In this document: piece by piece, positions 53,136 to 61,001 of the stretch
Layout: each line of letters begins with the position of its first letter
Numbering within the stretch: position 1 is the stretch's first letter
Position numbers and translations under genes: made by a program
Notes under the pieces: model-generated
Told to the model about the DNA's origin: nothing
Databases searched by the model: none
The model's input: only the letters and a program-made list of their open reading frames with translations
From: Thermococcus sp. P6
GTDB lineage: Archaea; Methanobacteriota_B; Thermococci; Thermococcales; Thermococcaceae
Assembly: GCF_002214525.1 (NCBI RefSeq)
Contig: NZ_CP015104.1
Span: 124,001-188,000, forward strand
Direction of reading: 5' to 3'
DNA length: 64,000 bases

Positions 53136-53920
53136 TTATTTGATTGCCAGATAAACAGGAATCTCATTCATCATTAGATTCAATACACCATATTGAACAT
53201 CTACTTCTTTTATTATATTCTCCCAATTTCTTGATGAAACATATCCTCCATTCTTTTTTCTCTCGAAAATAGTTTCAGTCATCCATCTCTTTCCATTTGA
53301 TATTTATCTCTCCACCCTTCATAACCAAGTTCTTTCATTTCTTTTTTTAGCTTGAAGGAGAACCTCTTGCCCTGGTAGATGAATTTCTTCTCATCTTTAT
53401 CGCAGCATCTATTCCTTTGTTATTCAAATACTCAAAATTTGCTGTCATATGCACCATCTCCCAAAACCCTTCTTATTTTCCTTCCTCCGGCTCCTGCTTT
53501 CTCTATTAACTGCTTAAGCATTTTGCCATCTCCTCTTCTCTCATCTGTAACCTCCAATGCAATAATCTCTTTTGTATTTACATTAACAGATGAACTTTTA
53601 TCCAATGTAAACTTTCCATTTCTCCCTCATCCATTTTCCTCTATTTGCTACTTTCACTCCAGAATATTGCAATAACAAAATCGTCCTTGCTCTCCTTCAG
53701 CGTCTTATACAAATTTACCTTCCACCTGTCTGTATCTGTTGAATACGTGTAGTATCTTGAGAAATGTCATGCTCTGGATAATCATAAGATCTTCCCCTCT
53801 TACCCTTATTCATCTTTTCTATTTCTTCGTCCCAATTTTCCAGTCTATGAAGAGCATTTCTTCCCTTCTCACAATTGTTACATTCTTTCCACTTTTTTGC
53901 ATCCTTATCACCTAAACGTA
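53136..53920 (-). pseudogene. Decayed IS5-like DDE transposase
   Basis: Translating the reverse strand in all three frames recovers ordered fragments of one transposase: NWDEEIEKMNKGKRGRSYDYPE; VNVNTKEIIALEVTDERRGDGK with MLKQLIEKAGAGGRK; RRVLGDGAYDS (second D of DDE); GIDAAIKMRRNSSTRARGSP; KKEMKELGYEGWRDKYQ; KRWMTE-like catalytic-E helix; and a C-terminus NEIPVYLAIK with TAA at 53138-53136. Pieces lie in different frames with several stops, so it is inactive. The pattern is that of the archaeal IS5-type family. Composition is far more A+T-rich than neighbours, marking lateral origin. Confidence 0.8.
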
Positions 53921-54007
53921 GATAGATACAAAAATTAAAAATTTTACTTTTGTGCTACACAACACTTCTACCAAAAAATTTATATAGTACTACCCCATAG
54001 TGTAAGT

Positions 54008-54030
54008 GGTGATATTCATGTCCTGCACCA
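54008..54030 (+). repeat. 23-base direct repeat, copy 1
   Basis: ggtgatattcatgtcctgca followed by cca. It matches 54718-54740 at 22 of 23 bases. It contains the ribosome-binding site and start codon of the gene at 54018 and is preceded by a good TATA region (aaaaaatttatatag, 53974-53988). Confidence 0.9.
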
Positions 54031-54722
54031 TCCATCCTTGGCAATATGGGATAAGAAGTCCAAATCCCTCAGACAAGATTTATGGGGGATTTATACAAGT
54101 AAAGACCCCACCAATACTGCCAGAGGACTTAGAGTGTCTGATAGTGATCTGGGCTTCTATGTCAACAACTGAGGGCAACTTCTATCAAACCTCACTGGGC
54201 TTCCATCCCGATTGGGGCTGGCATATTTCAGCAGGCTCTACAAATCCTCAGCTTGAATGCGGTTTGGCTTGTCCACCCTTCAAATTAAATGGACAGATTT
54301 TTAGACCAAAGCCAAATACTGTTTATGAGCTTGGTATCAGACTTATACCTCAAGATTCAACTAACAAAGTGCATCTTTATTTCTTGGACTTCAGCACAAA
54401 CATGTTGTATGACATCTACACGTTGGATGATTCCAGTAATGTATCGACCCCAATCGGGGGGATTTTAGAGGCATACACTGTAAATCCTTCTGAGCTCGCC
54501 AAGTTAGGAGGATACAATGCATTTAGGATAGTAAACGCAAACTGGTTAATAGAACCGTGGACATCTACTCGCTGGCCTCATGGATATGTATATGAGGCTG
54601 AAGGTAGTGGATATGAGACTACCCCTGAAGATATTCAGATTAAGTTAATGAGTCCCGGAGATCTGTATATCGGATATAAAGTTGGTGGAGAGCATTATCC
54701 AAACAATTATCAAGTATGGTGA
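54018..54722 (+). CDS. A+T-rich beta-sandwich-like protein, captured gene
   Basis: 234 residues beginning MSCTIHPWQYGIRSPN. Many aromatic residues and glycine turns (KIYGGFIQVKTPPILP, GNFYQTSLGFHPDWGWHISAG, VYELGIRLIPQDSTNKVHLYFLD, YEAEGSGYETTPEDIQIKLMSP) suggest a concanavalin-like or G1-peptidase-like beta sandwich of a secreted protein, yet there is no signal peptide. Codon use is A+T-rich, unlike nearby genes. The start codon and site lie in repeat copy 1, and the TGA stop lies in repeat copy 2, so the whole coding body sits between the repeats. Family not recognised. Confidence 0.6.
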   Translation: MSCTIHPWQYGIRSPNPSDKIYGGFIQVKTPPILPEDLECLIVIWASMSTTEGNFYQTSLGFHPDWGWHISAGSTNPQLECGLACPPFKLNGQIFRPKPNTVYELGIRLIPQDSTNKVHLYFLDFSTNMLYDIYTLDDSSNVSTPIGGILEAYTVNPSELAKLGGYNAFRIVNANWLIEPWTSTRWPHGYVYEAEGSGYETTPEDIQIKLMSPGDLYIGYKVGGEHYPNNYQVW

Positions 54723-54740
54723 TATTCATGTCCCGCACCA
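54718..54740 (+). repeat. 23-base direct repeat, copy 2
   Basis: ggtgatattcatgtcccgca followed by cca, one mismatch from copy 1 (T/C). It supplies the stop codon of the preceding gene and the ribosome-binding site and start codon of the next. Confidence 0.9.
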
Positions 54741-55309
54741 GTCTCTTAATTCTTGTAATCTCTCTGCTGGTCTTTTCCGCGTTATGTCTGGGTGTGCCGA
54801 ATAATTCCCCGAATAATTCGCCGACTAAAATCCAGGCTTCCGGAGGTTTGAAGGGGAATATTACAGCATTCCTCAGCGAGGCAAAGAGAGACCTTGAAAC
54901 CTGCAACACAACCTTGAAGAAACCCCTCTCTCCCGGAAGTGAACGGGATTATCTGAATATGACCGTTCTGAACGATACGACGATCGAGGTGAAGGGCAGG
55001 CTTTACAGATATGCCGTTCTGGGCATCTGGAACGTTAGCTTCAGCGGGGAGGCACAGCTTGAGGATTATAAGGTCCTCTGGGGGCAACGGAAGAACATTA
55101 CATCAACCGGAGGACAGGAAATCAACTTCAAAATCTACAGTGGTGAGAAGGTTGTCGACTCGTTTACCTACTACTACGTCCCGTTTCAGCTGGACTCGTT
55201 CTGCGTCTCGGTCAATTCTAGGCGCATAACCCTTCCAAACGGCGATGAGTTGACCTTCCTCTTCATGCATACCGAAAGGGGAGATCTGTGGCTCCTTCTG
55301 CTGGCATAA
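54728..55309 (+). CDS. Secreted or anchored orphan protein
   Basis: 193 residues with a signal peptide (MSRTSLLILVISLLVFSALCLG, about 1-22) and a mature part rich in N-glycosylation sequons (NIT, NTT, NMT, NDT, NVS), then a beta-rich end (RLYRYAVLGIWNVSF, SFTYYYVPFQLDSFCVS, GDELTFLFMHTERGDLWLLLLA). A cysteine at residue 20 follows the hydrophobic core but the preceding residue is leucine, so a lipobox is weak. It shares size and sequon density, not sequence, with the 34.5 kb protein. G+C content is closer to the host than the gene before it. Confidence 0.6.
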   Translation: MSRTSLLILVISLLVFSALCLGVPNNSPNNSPTKIQASGGLKGNITAFLSEAKRDLETCNTTLKKPLSPGSERDYLNMTVLNDTTIEVKGRLYRYAVLGIWNVSFSGEAQLEDYKVLWGQRKNITSTGGQEINFKIYSGEKVVDSFTYYYVPFQLDSFCVSVNSRRITLPNGDELTFLFMHTERGDLWLLLLA

Positions 55310-55345
55310 TTCAAAGGCTTCGCTCGATGTGAATCTTCAAGTGGG

Positions 55346-55371
55346 AAGTGGAAGAGGGAGCACGGCAGCGT
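55346..55371 (+). pseudogene. Short fragment of a glutamate dehydrogenase gene
   Basis: Twenty-five of 26 bases match gdhA positions 52491-52516 (coding KWKKEHGS there, KWKREHGS here). The match is in the same orientation as gdhA and is not part of any open frame. It marks the right side of the accessory island, whose left side is gdhA itself. Confidence 0.6.
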
Positions 55372-55422
55372 CGAGGTCTACCCGCCATCCAGTTTTGGAG
55401 GAAATAAAGGACGTTAGGGTTT

Positions 55423-56586
55423 TCAGGCCTTCGCCCAGTATTCTTTCTCCTCCACCATGGCGTTTATCATCTCGTCCTCATCCTTGAACATTGTTCTCCT
55501 TGAGGGGTTCTGCATCCCGTAGAACTCCATGAAGGGACTCGGCCGTCTCTTGAAGGGGTAGTAGAGGTACACCGCCGCGAGCTTCCTGTAGGCCTCGGCC
55601 ATCTCGCTGATAACCCCGGCCGAAACACCCTCGGCGTAGTGGTAAACCGCTATTGCCTTGCTGACGCCGACGAGGTTGAAGTCCCTCTCGACGAGCTGTC
55701 TTCTCAGTATATCCGTTGCCTGTTCTATGTCTTCCCTGTCCAGCTCCTCAACCTCCTCGCCGTCGAGAAGGTGCTTTATCCTGATGCGCTTTACCGAGGG
55801 GTTCTCCTCAACCTGGGCGTCGTACTCGGCAACGACCCACCAGTCGTCCAGAGCCCCGGGGTCGAGAACCGTGAAGTGTTCGCTTAGCTTGGCGTAGAAA
55901 CCCCTTACGCGGTGGTAGTATTCCTCCTCGTGGCCCGTCATCGGGTAACTGAGGTAAACCAGGGGCTTCTCCCTTTCCCGGAATATCAGATCGAGGAACA
56001 CCTCCGGAGGGTGCCTTATGCCGAACTGTAGCACGTAGCGGACGTTTGTTCCCTCTTGTTTTAGCTCATGGATGAGGGTCTTGACGTGGTTTATGGCATC
56101 CTCGCGCCACATGACGAGGGTCGTGAGCCTTATGTTCTCGGCATCTCCACCGAAGCGCTCGAACCACTCGGGGTCGTTGATGACCCGCCTCCTGACGGAA
56201 AGAACGTCGTCAAGGACTATTATCACGCGGTCCGGTCTCAGAAGCTTTAGGTTGCTCGCCGTAAACCCTATAACGCTTCCACTCCCCCACCGGAAGAGGC
56301 TTGGGGTTGAGACGAGGTGAAACTTCCGGTCGCTTTCGTCTATTTCCATCCTTATCCTGTTGAAGGCCTCGTCTCTGATCTCGTTCATCAGATCCTGATG
56401 ATTTATGGCGAAGTCGAGGACGTTCTTCCTCGTTATCCTGACGCCAGTTTCCTTGCCCACTTCCCTGATGTAGTCGAAGACATGGTAATAGGCGTAGCTC
56501 TCCCCGTTCTGAAGCTTCAGTGCCCCGGTTATGTATTCGTCGCGCCCGTTGAGGGGCGGACCCGTCAGGAGGATCACTTCCTTCAT
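55423..56586 (-). CDS. Two-domain P-loop-like and nucleosidase-like protein
   Basis: 387 residues. The N-terminal half resembles a nucleoside-monophosphate-kinase P-loop protein (VILLTGPPLNGRDEY, FHLVSTPSLFRWGSG, RVIIVLDD) but the phosphate loop reads GPPLNGRDE, without the usual GK(S/T). The C-terminal half (YLSYPMTGHEEEYYHRVRGFYAKL, VLDPGALDDWW, DREDIEQATDILRRQL) looks like the nucleoside 2-deoxyribosyltransferase/nucleotide N-hydrolase fold. A role in nucleotide sensing or salvage is plausible. The start ATG 56586 lies back to back with the psmB promoter. Confidence 0.6.
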   Translation of the reverse strand: MKEVILLTGPPLNGRDEYITGALKLQNGESYAYYHVFDYIREVGKETGVRITRKNVLDFAINHQDLMNEIRDEAFNRIRMEIDESDRKFHLVSTPSLFRWGSGSVIGFTASNLKLLRPDRVIIVLDDVLSVRRRVINDPEWFERFGGDAENIRLTTLVMWREDAINHVKTLIHELKQEGTNVRYVLQFGIRHPPEVFLDLIFREREKPLVYLSYPMTGHEEEYYHRVRGFYAKLSEHFTVLDPGALDDWWVVAEYDAQVEENPSVKRIRIKHLLDGEEVEELDREDIEQATDILRRQLVERDFNLVGVSKAIAVYHYAEGVSAGVISEMAEAYRKLAAVYLYYPFKRRPSPFMEFYGMQNPSRRTMFKDEDEMINAMVEEKEYWAKA

Positions 56587-56694
56587 TTTACCCCTCCCCG
56601 GGAACTTGGACGAAACCTTTAAATACTATTCCCCCAAACCGGCGTTGTAGAGGTTCTTCTATTCTAAAAAACATAACCAGCAGGGGTGTTGTAG

Positions 56695-57306
56695 TTGGCT
56701 GAAAGGCTAAAGGGAACGACCACGGTCGGCATTGTATGTAAGGACGGCGTTGTTTTAGCGGCCGACAGGAGGGCATCGCTCGATAACATGGTGCTTTCGA
56801 AGAACGTTACCAAGGTGTTCCGGATAGATGATCATCTGGCCCTGGCCGGGGCCGGGAGCGTTGGAGACATCCTCTCACTCGTCAGGCTTCTAAGATCCGA
56901 GGCCAGACTTTACAGGGCAACGGTTGGAAGGGAGATGAGCGTCAGGGCCCTCGCCACGTTAACCTCCAACGTGCTCCATGGCAGCAGGATCATGCCCTAC
57001 TTCGGGTGGTTTCTCGTGGCGGGTTACGACGAAAAACCCCGACTTTACTCGGTGGATATGGCCGGGGGTGTTACGGAAGACAGGTTCACCTCGGCCGGTT
57101 CTGGAATGGAGTTCGCCTTTGCGGTTCTTGAGGAAGGTTACGAGGATGATATGGAACTCGAGGAGGGAATCAGGCTCGCCCTCCGGGCCATAAAGGTGGC
57201 CACGAGAAGGGACGTCTTCACTGGAGACGGGGTAACCCTCGTCACCGTAACGGCCGGGGGTTACAGGGAACTAGGCAAAGAGGAAATAAGAGCCCTTCTG
57301 GAGTGA
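56695..57306 (+). CDS. psmB: Proteasome beta subunit
   Basis: Catalytic subunit of the 20S proteasome, a 203-residue Ntn-hydrolase. A seven-residue propeptide (MAERLKG) precedes the catalytic threonine of [21 protein letters not shown]; the aspartate and lysine of the active site are visible ([14 protein letters not shown]), and [12 protein letters not shown] matches beta-type subunits. The start is TTG 56695 after ggggtgttgtag. Thermococcales usually have two beta subunits; only one is in the window. FttA follows after 4 bases. Confidence 0.95.
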   Translation: MAERLKGTTTVGIVCKDGVVLAADRRASLDNMVLSKNVTKVFRIDDHLALAGAGSVGDILSLVRLLRSEARLYRATVGREMSVRALATLTSNVLHGSRIMPYFGWFLVAGYDEKPRLYSVDMAGGVTEDRFTSAGSGMEFAFAVLEEGYEDDMELEEGIRLALRAIKVATRRDVFTGDGVTLVTVTAGGYRELGKEEIRALLE

Positions 57307-57310
57307 GGTG

Positions 57311-59263
57311 ATGGCTTTGATAAGAAGAGAGACGTTCGTTGATGACGTTTTGAAGGACATAAAGGCAATTATAAGACAGATGGTTCCAAGGGAAGCCGGA
57401 ATAACGGAAGTTGAGTTCGAGGGACCCGAGCTGGTCATATACGTCAGGAACCCCGACGCGATAATGAGGGACGAGAACCTGATAAGGAACCTCGCCAAGG
57501 TTCTCAAAAAGCGCATAAGCGTTCGTCCCGATCCGGATGTTCTTCTGCCACCGGAGAAGGCGGAGGAGCTGATAAGGGAGATAGTTCCGCCCGAGGCTGA
57601 GATAAGCAACATAAGCTTTGATCCATCGGTTGGCGAGGTCCTCATAGAGGCCAGAAAACCGGGGCTGGTGATAGGAAAGAACGGCGAAACACTCAGGCTC
57701 ATAACCCAGAGGGTCCACTGGGCCCCCAGAGTGGTTAGGACCCCACCCCTGCAGAGCCAGACGATATACTCGATAAGGCAGATACTTCAGGCGGAGGCCA
57801 AAGACCGCAGGAAGTTTCTCAGGAACGTTGGAAGAAACATCTACCGCAAGCCCGAGTTGAAGAGCGATTGGATCAGGATAACCGGTCTCGGCGGTTTCAG
57901 GGAGGTCGGCAGGAGTGCCCTTCTCCTCCAGACCAACGAAAGCTACGTGCTTGTCGATTTCGGCGTCAACGTAGCGGCCCTCAGGGATCCCAAAAAGGCC
58001 TTTCCGCACTTTGATGCTCCGGAGTTCAGGTACGTCCTCGACGCCGGCCTGCTGGATGCGGTGGTTATAACCCACGCCCACCTCGACCACTCAGGAATGC
58101 TCCCCTACCTGTTCCGCTACAAGCTCTTTGATGGGCCCGTTTACGCCACTCCACCAACGAGGGACCTCATGGTTCTCCTGCAGCAGGACTTCATCGAGAT
58201 ACAGAAGATGAACGGCGTAGAACCCCTTTACCGGCCGAGGGACATCAAGGATGTAATAAAGCACACGATAACCCTCGATTACGGGGAGGTTCGTGATATA
58301 GCACCCGACATAAGGCTCACCCTCCACAACGCGGGCCACATCCTCGGCTCCTCGATAGTCCACCTCCACATAGGCAACGGGCTCCACAACATAGCCATAA
58401 CCGGTGATTTCAAGTTCATCCCGACGAGGCTCTTCGAGCCGGCCGTGAACAGGTTCCCGCGCCTCGAGACTCTCGTGATGGAGTCCACCTACGGTGGAAG
58501 CAACGACTATCAGATGCCCCGCGAGGAGGCCGAGAAGAGGCTGATAGAGGTCATCCACCAGACCATCAGGAGGGGAGGCAAGGTCCTGATCCCGGCCATG
58601 GCCGTTGGGAGGGCTCAGGAGATAATGATGGTCCTCGAGGAGTACGCCCGCGTCGGTGGAATAGACGTGCCCGTGTACCTCGACGGGATGATATGGGAGG
58701 CCACGGCCATACACACCGCCTACCCGGAGTACCTCAGCAGGCACCTGCGCGAGCAGATATTCCACGAGGGTTACAACCCCTTCCTGAACCCGATATTCAA
58801 GCCCGTCGCCAACAGCAGGGAGAGGCAGGATATAATAGACTCGGGTGAGCCCGCGATAATCGTGGCCACCTCCGGCATGCTCGTGGGAGGGCCCAGCGTG
58901 GAGTACTTCAAGCAACTCGCCCCGGATCCGAAGAACAGCATGGTGTTCGTCAGCTATCAGGCCGAGGGAACCCTCGGAAGGCAGGTCCAGAGGGGCATGA
59001 GGGAGATTCCGCTGGTCGGGGAGGACGGAAAGACGGAAGTCGTCAACGTCAACATGGAGGTTCACACCATCGACGGCTTTTCCGGTCACGCCGACAGAAG
59101 GGAGCTCATCAGCTACGTCGCCCGCCTGAGGCCAAAACCCGAGAGGGTCATAACCGTCCACGGGGAGTCCCACAAGTGCCTCGATCTCTCAACGAGCATC
59201 CACAAGAAGTTCGGAATCTCAACGAGGGCCCCGAACAACCTCGACGCCATAAGGCTCAAGTAA
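57311..59263 (+). CDS. fttA: Transcription termination nuclease FttA (aCPSF1)
   Basis: 650-residue beta-CASP metallo-beta-lactamase that cleaves nascent RNA and terminates transcription in archaea. Two KH RNA-binding domains occupy residues 1-145 (with GLVIGKNGETLRLI), then the lactamase core with THAHLDHSG (motif 2), HNAGHILGSS, ITGDFKF and the beta-CASP segment ending SGHADRRELI and VHGESHKC. ATG 57311 follows gagtgaggtg. The psmB-fttA pair is conserved in archaea. Confidence 0.96.
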   Translation: MALIRRETFVDDVLKDIKAIIRQMVPREAGITEVEFEGPELVIYVRNPDAIMRDENLIRNLAKVLKKRISVRPDPDVLLPPEKAEELIREIVPPEAEISNISFDPSVGEVLIEARKPGLVIGKNGETLRLITQRVHWAPRVVRTPPLQSQTIYSIRQILQAEAKDRRKFLRNVGRNIYRKPELKSDWIRITGLGGFREVGRSALLLQTNESYVLVDFGVNVAALRDPKKAFPHFDAPEFRYVLDAGLLDAVVITHAHLDHSGMLPYLFRYKLFDGPVYATPPTRDLMVLLQQDFIEIQKMNGVEPLYRPRDIKDVIKHTITLDYGEVRDIAPDIRLTLHNAGHILGSSIVHLHIGNGLHNIAITGDFKFIPTRLFEPAVNRFPRLETLVMESTYGGSNDYQMPREEAEKRLIEVIHQTIRRGGKVLIPAMAVGRAQEIMMVLEEYARVGGIDVPVYLDGMIWEATAIHTAYPEYLSRHLREQIFHEGYNPFLNPIFKPVANSRERQDIIDSGEPAIIVATSGMLVGGPSVEYFKQLAPDPKNSMVFVSYQAEGTLGRQVQRGMREIPLVGEDGKTEVVNVNMEVHTIDGFSGHADRRELISYVARLRPKPERVITVHGESHKCLDLSTSIHKKFGISTRAPNNLDAIRLK

Positions 59264-59272
59264 GGGATCCCG

Positions 59273-60607
59273 ATGCGGGTTCGCTGTCCCTCCTGCGGAA
59301 GGCCCTACGATTCCATTGTTCCCCCCACCTGCTCCTGCGGGGAACCCCTCAGGCTCAGCTACGACTACGACTCGGTGGACGTTTCCAGATGGGAAAGGAG
59401 AGTGCCCGGCGTCTGGAGGTACCGCGAGCTTCTTCCAGATGTTAAACGAATCGTCAGTCTGAGCGAGGGGGGAACACCCCTTCTGAGGGCGAAGCTCGGC
59501 GAGGAACTCGGGCTGAGGGTGTTCATAAAAGACGAAACCCGAAACCCCACGGGTTCCTTCCGTGACAGGCTCATCACCGTTGCCGTCTCCTACGGCCTGC
59601 CCTACGCCCGGAAGGGCTTCATCGTGGCGAGCAACGGAAACGCGGCTGCGTCCCTCGCGGCATACGCATCGCGGGCCGGAAAGCCGGCTTACACGGTGGT
59701 TCCGAAGCTGATCGAAGAGGGAAAGCTCAACCAGATAGTGGCCCTCGGTGCAAAGCTCGTACGCTACGGTGAGAGCGTCGATGAGGGCATAGGCTACGCT
59801 GAGGAGCTTGCTGAGAGGGAGGGACTCTACAACGTCACCCCCGAGAGCAACATCATAGGACTCGAGGGGCAGAAAACGCTCGCCTTCGAGCTCTGGGAGG
59901 AGCTGAAGCCGACCCACATCGTGGTTCCCACGGGGAGCGGAAGCAACCTCTACAGCATCTACAGGGGCCTGGCCGAGCTCAGAAGGATCGGCGTCCTCGA
60001 GGAGATGCCGGAACTCATAGCCGTCCAGACGGAGAGGTGTTCCCCCATAGCGAGCGAGGTTCTCGGTCTCGAACCGAGGGCCGAGCCGACGAGGGCGCTT
60101 GCGCTGTACGTTAAGGATCCGGTCATGAAGGAACTCGCCCTCGAGGCCATAAGGGAAACGGGTGGAACCGCCGTGGTGGTCGGTGAGGACGAGCTCGACC
60201 TCGGGCAGAGGCTACTTGCTGGAGAAGGCATCTTCGGGGAATACGCTTCAGCGGTCATAATCCCGGCCTTCCTCAAGCTCGCGGAAGAGGGACACTTCGA
60301 GAGGGACGACAGGATAGCCCTCGTAGTGACGAGTTCCGGCCTCAAGGGCCATTACCACGAAACCCGGGAGAAGTTCACCCTTGGCGGAACGAAGCTCGAG
60401 ATACTGAGGCTCCTCAGCGGGAGGAGAATGTACGGCTACGAGATATGGGAGGCCCTCAGGAAACCCGTCAGGTATCAGGCGGTGTACCAGCACCTCAGGG
60501 AGCTCGAGAGCCTTGGACTCATAGGAGAATCCCACAGGGAAGGGAGACGGGTGTATTACAGGTTAACGGAAAAGGGACGGAAGTTCCTTGAGACGCTTTC
60601 GGAATAA
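59273..60607 (+). CDS. Threonine-synthase-like protein without PLP lysine, fused to PadR-like domain
   Basis: 444 residues. Residues 1-30 hold a zinc ribbon (CPSCGRPYD, CSCGEPL) typical of archaeal threonine synthases; residues 60-360 are a fold-type II PLP domain (KDETRNPTGSFRDR, ASNGNAAASLAAYASRAG, VPTGSGSNLYSIY, TSSGLKGHYHE). The lysine that binds PLP, in the family's NPTGSFKDR, is arginine here (CGT codon near 59560). Residues 370-444 form a PadR/MarR-like winged helix (KLEILRLLSGRRMYGYEIWEAL, AVYQHLRELESLGLIG, GRRVYYRLTEKGRKFLETL). I infer a ligand-sensing DNA-binding protein, not an enzyme. It is the third gene of the psmB-fttA operon. Confidence 0.85.
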   Translation: MRVRCPSCGRPYDSIVPPTCSCGEPLRLSYDYDSVDVSRWERRVPGVWRYRELLPDVKRIVSLSEGGTPLLRAKLGEELGLRVFIKDETRNPTGSFRDRLITVAVSYGLPYARKGFIVASNGNAAASLAAYASRAGKPAYTVVPKLIEEGKLNQIVALGAKLVRYGESVDEGIGYAEELAEREGLYNVTPESNIIGLEGQKTLAFELWEELKPTHIVVPTGSGSNLYSIYRGLAELRRIGVLEEMPELIAVQTERCSPIASEVLGLEPRAEPTRALALYVKDPVMKELALEAIRETGGTAVVVGEDELDLGQRLLAGEGIFGEYASAVIIPAFLKLAEEGHFERDDRIALVVTSSGLKGHYHETREKFTLGGTKLEILRLLSGRRMYGYEIWEALRKPVRYQAVYQHLRELESLGLIGESHREGRRVYYRLTEKGRKFLETLSE

Positions 60608-60655
60608 CGGAAAGGTTTTAAAAGGTCTTTTTAAAGCTAAGCGTGGGTGAAGAAG

Positions 60656-60997
60656 GTGAAGCTAACGCCTGAAAACAAGTTCTCGCTCTCAGTCTACCTC
60701 TGGGGACTCATCTGTGGTCTGGTCAGTGGTATCGCAGCTACCAGGGTTCAGTACGGCTGGGTTACGGGCCTTGTGCTCTTTCTCCTCACGGATAAGGTTG
60801 TCATGGCGATGATAAAGACGCTTCCGCCGGAGATTGAAGAGGGTCAGATACTCAAGAAGGCCTTCTGGGGATGGCTCCTGTTCTGGCTTTACTTCACCAT
60901 GCTAAGCTACACCGTGATGGTCAACTTCCAGCCGGAGTTCTACTCGAACCAGAGCCTGCTTTACAGACTGACCCATAACGGAACGGTGGTGGGGTGA
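60656..60997 (+). CDS. Small membrane protein, function unknown
   Basis: 113 residues with three hydrophobic segments (FSLSVYLWGLICGLVSGIAA; YGWVTGLVLFLLTDKVVMAM; AFWGWLLFWLYFTMLSYTVMV). The start is taken as GTG 60656 (site gggtgaagaag); GTG 60647 is possible. TATA-like aaggttttaaaagg at about 60612 gives it a promoter independent of the preceding gene. The stop is 4 bases before rpiA, so the two are co-expressed. I do not recognise the family. Confidence 0.65.
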   Translation: MKLTPENKFSLSVYLWGLICGLVSGIAATRVQYGWVTGLVLFLLTDKVVMAMIKTLPPEIEEGQILKKAFWGWLLFWLYFTMLSYTVMVNFQPEFYSNQSLLYRLTHNGTVVG

Positions 60998-61001
60998 GTC
61001 C

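Noticed and set aside
53379-53675. Forward-strand open frame of 98 codons in the A+T-rich island
   Set aside because: It is antisense to the decayed transposase, whose reverse-strand fragments show family motifs, and has no ribosome-binding site or recognisable protein sequence.
59365-59577. Reverse-strand frames across the threonine-synthase-like gene
   Set aside because: They are codon-bias shadows of the forward gene, without family features or initiation signals.
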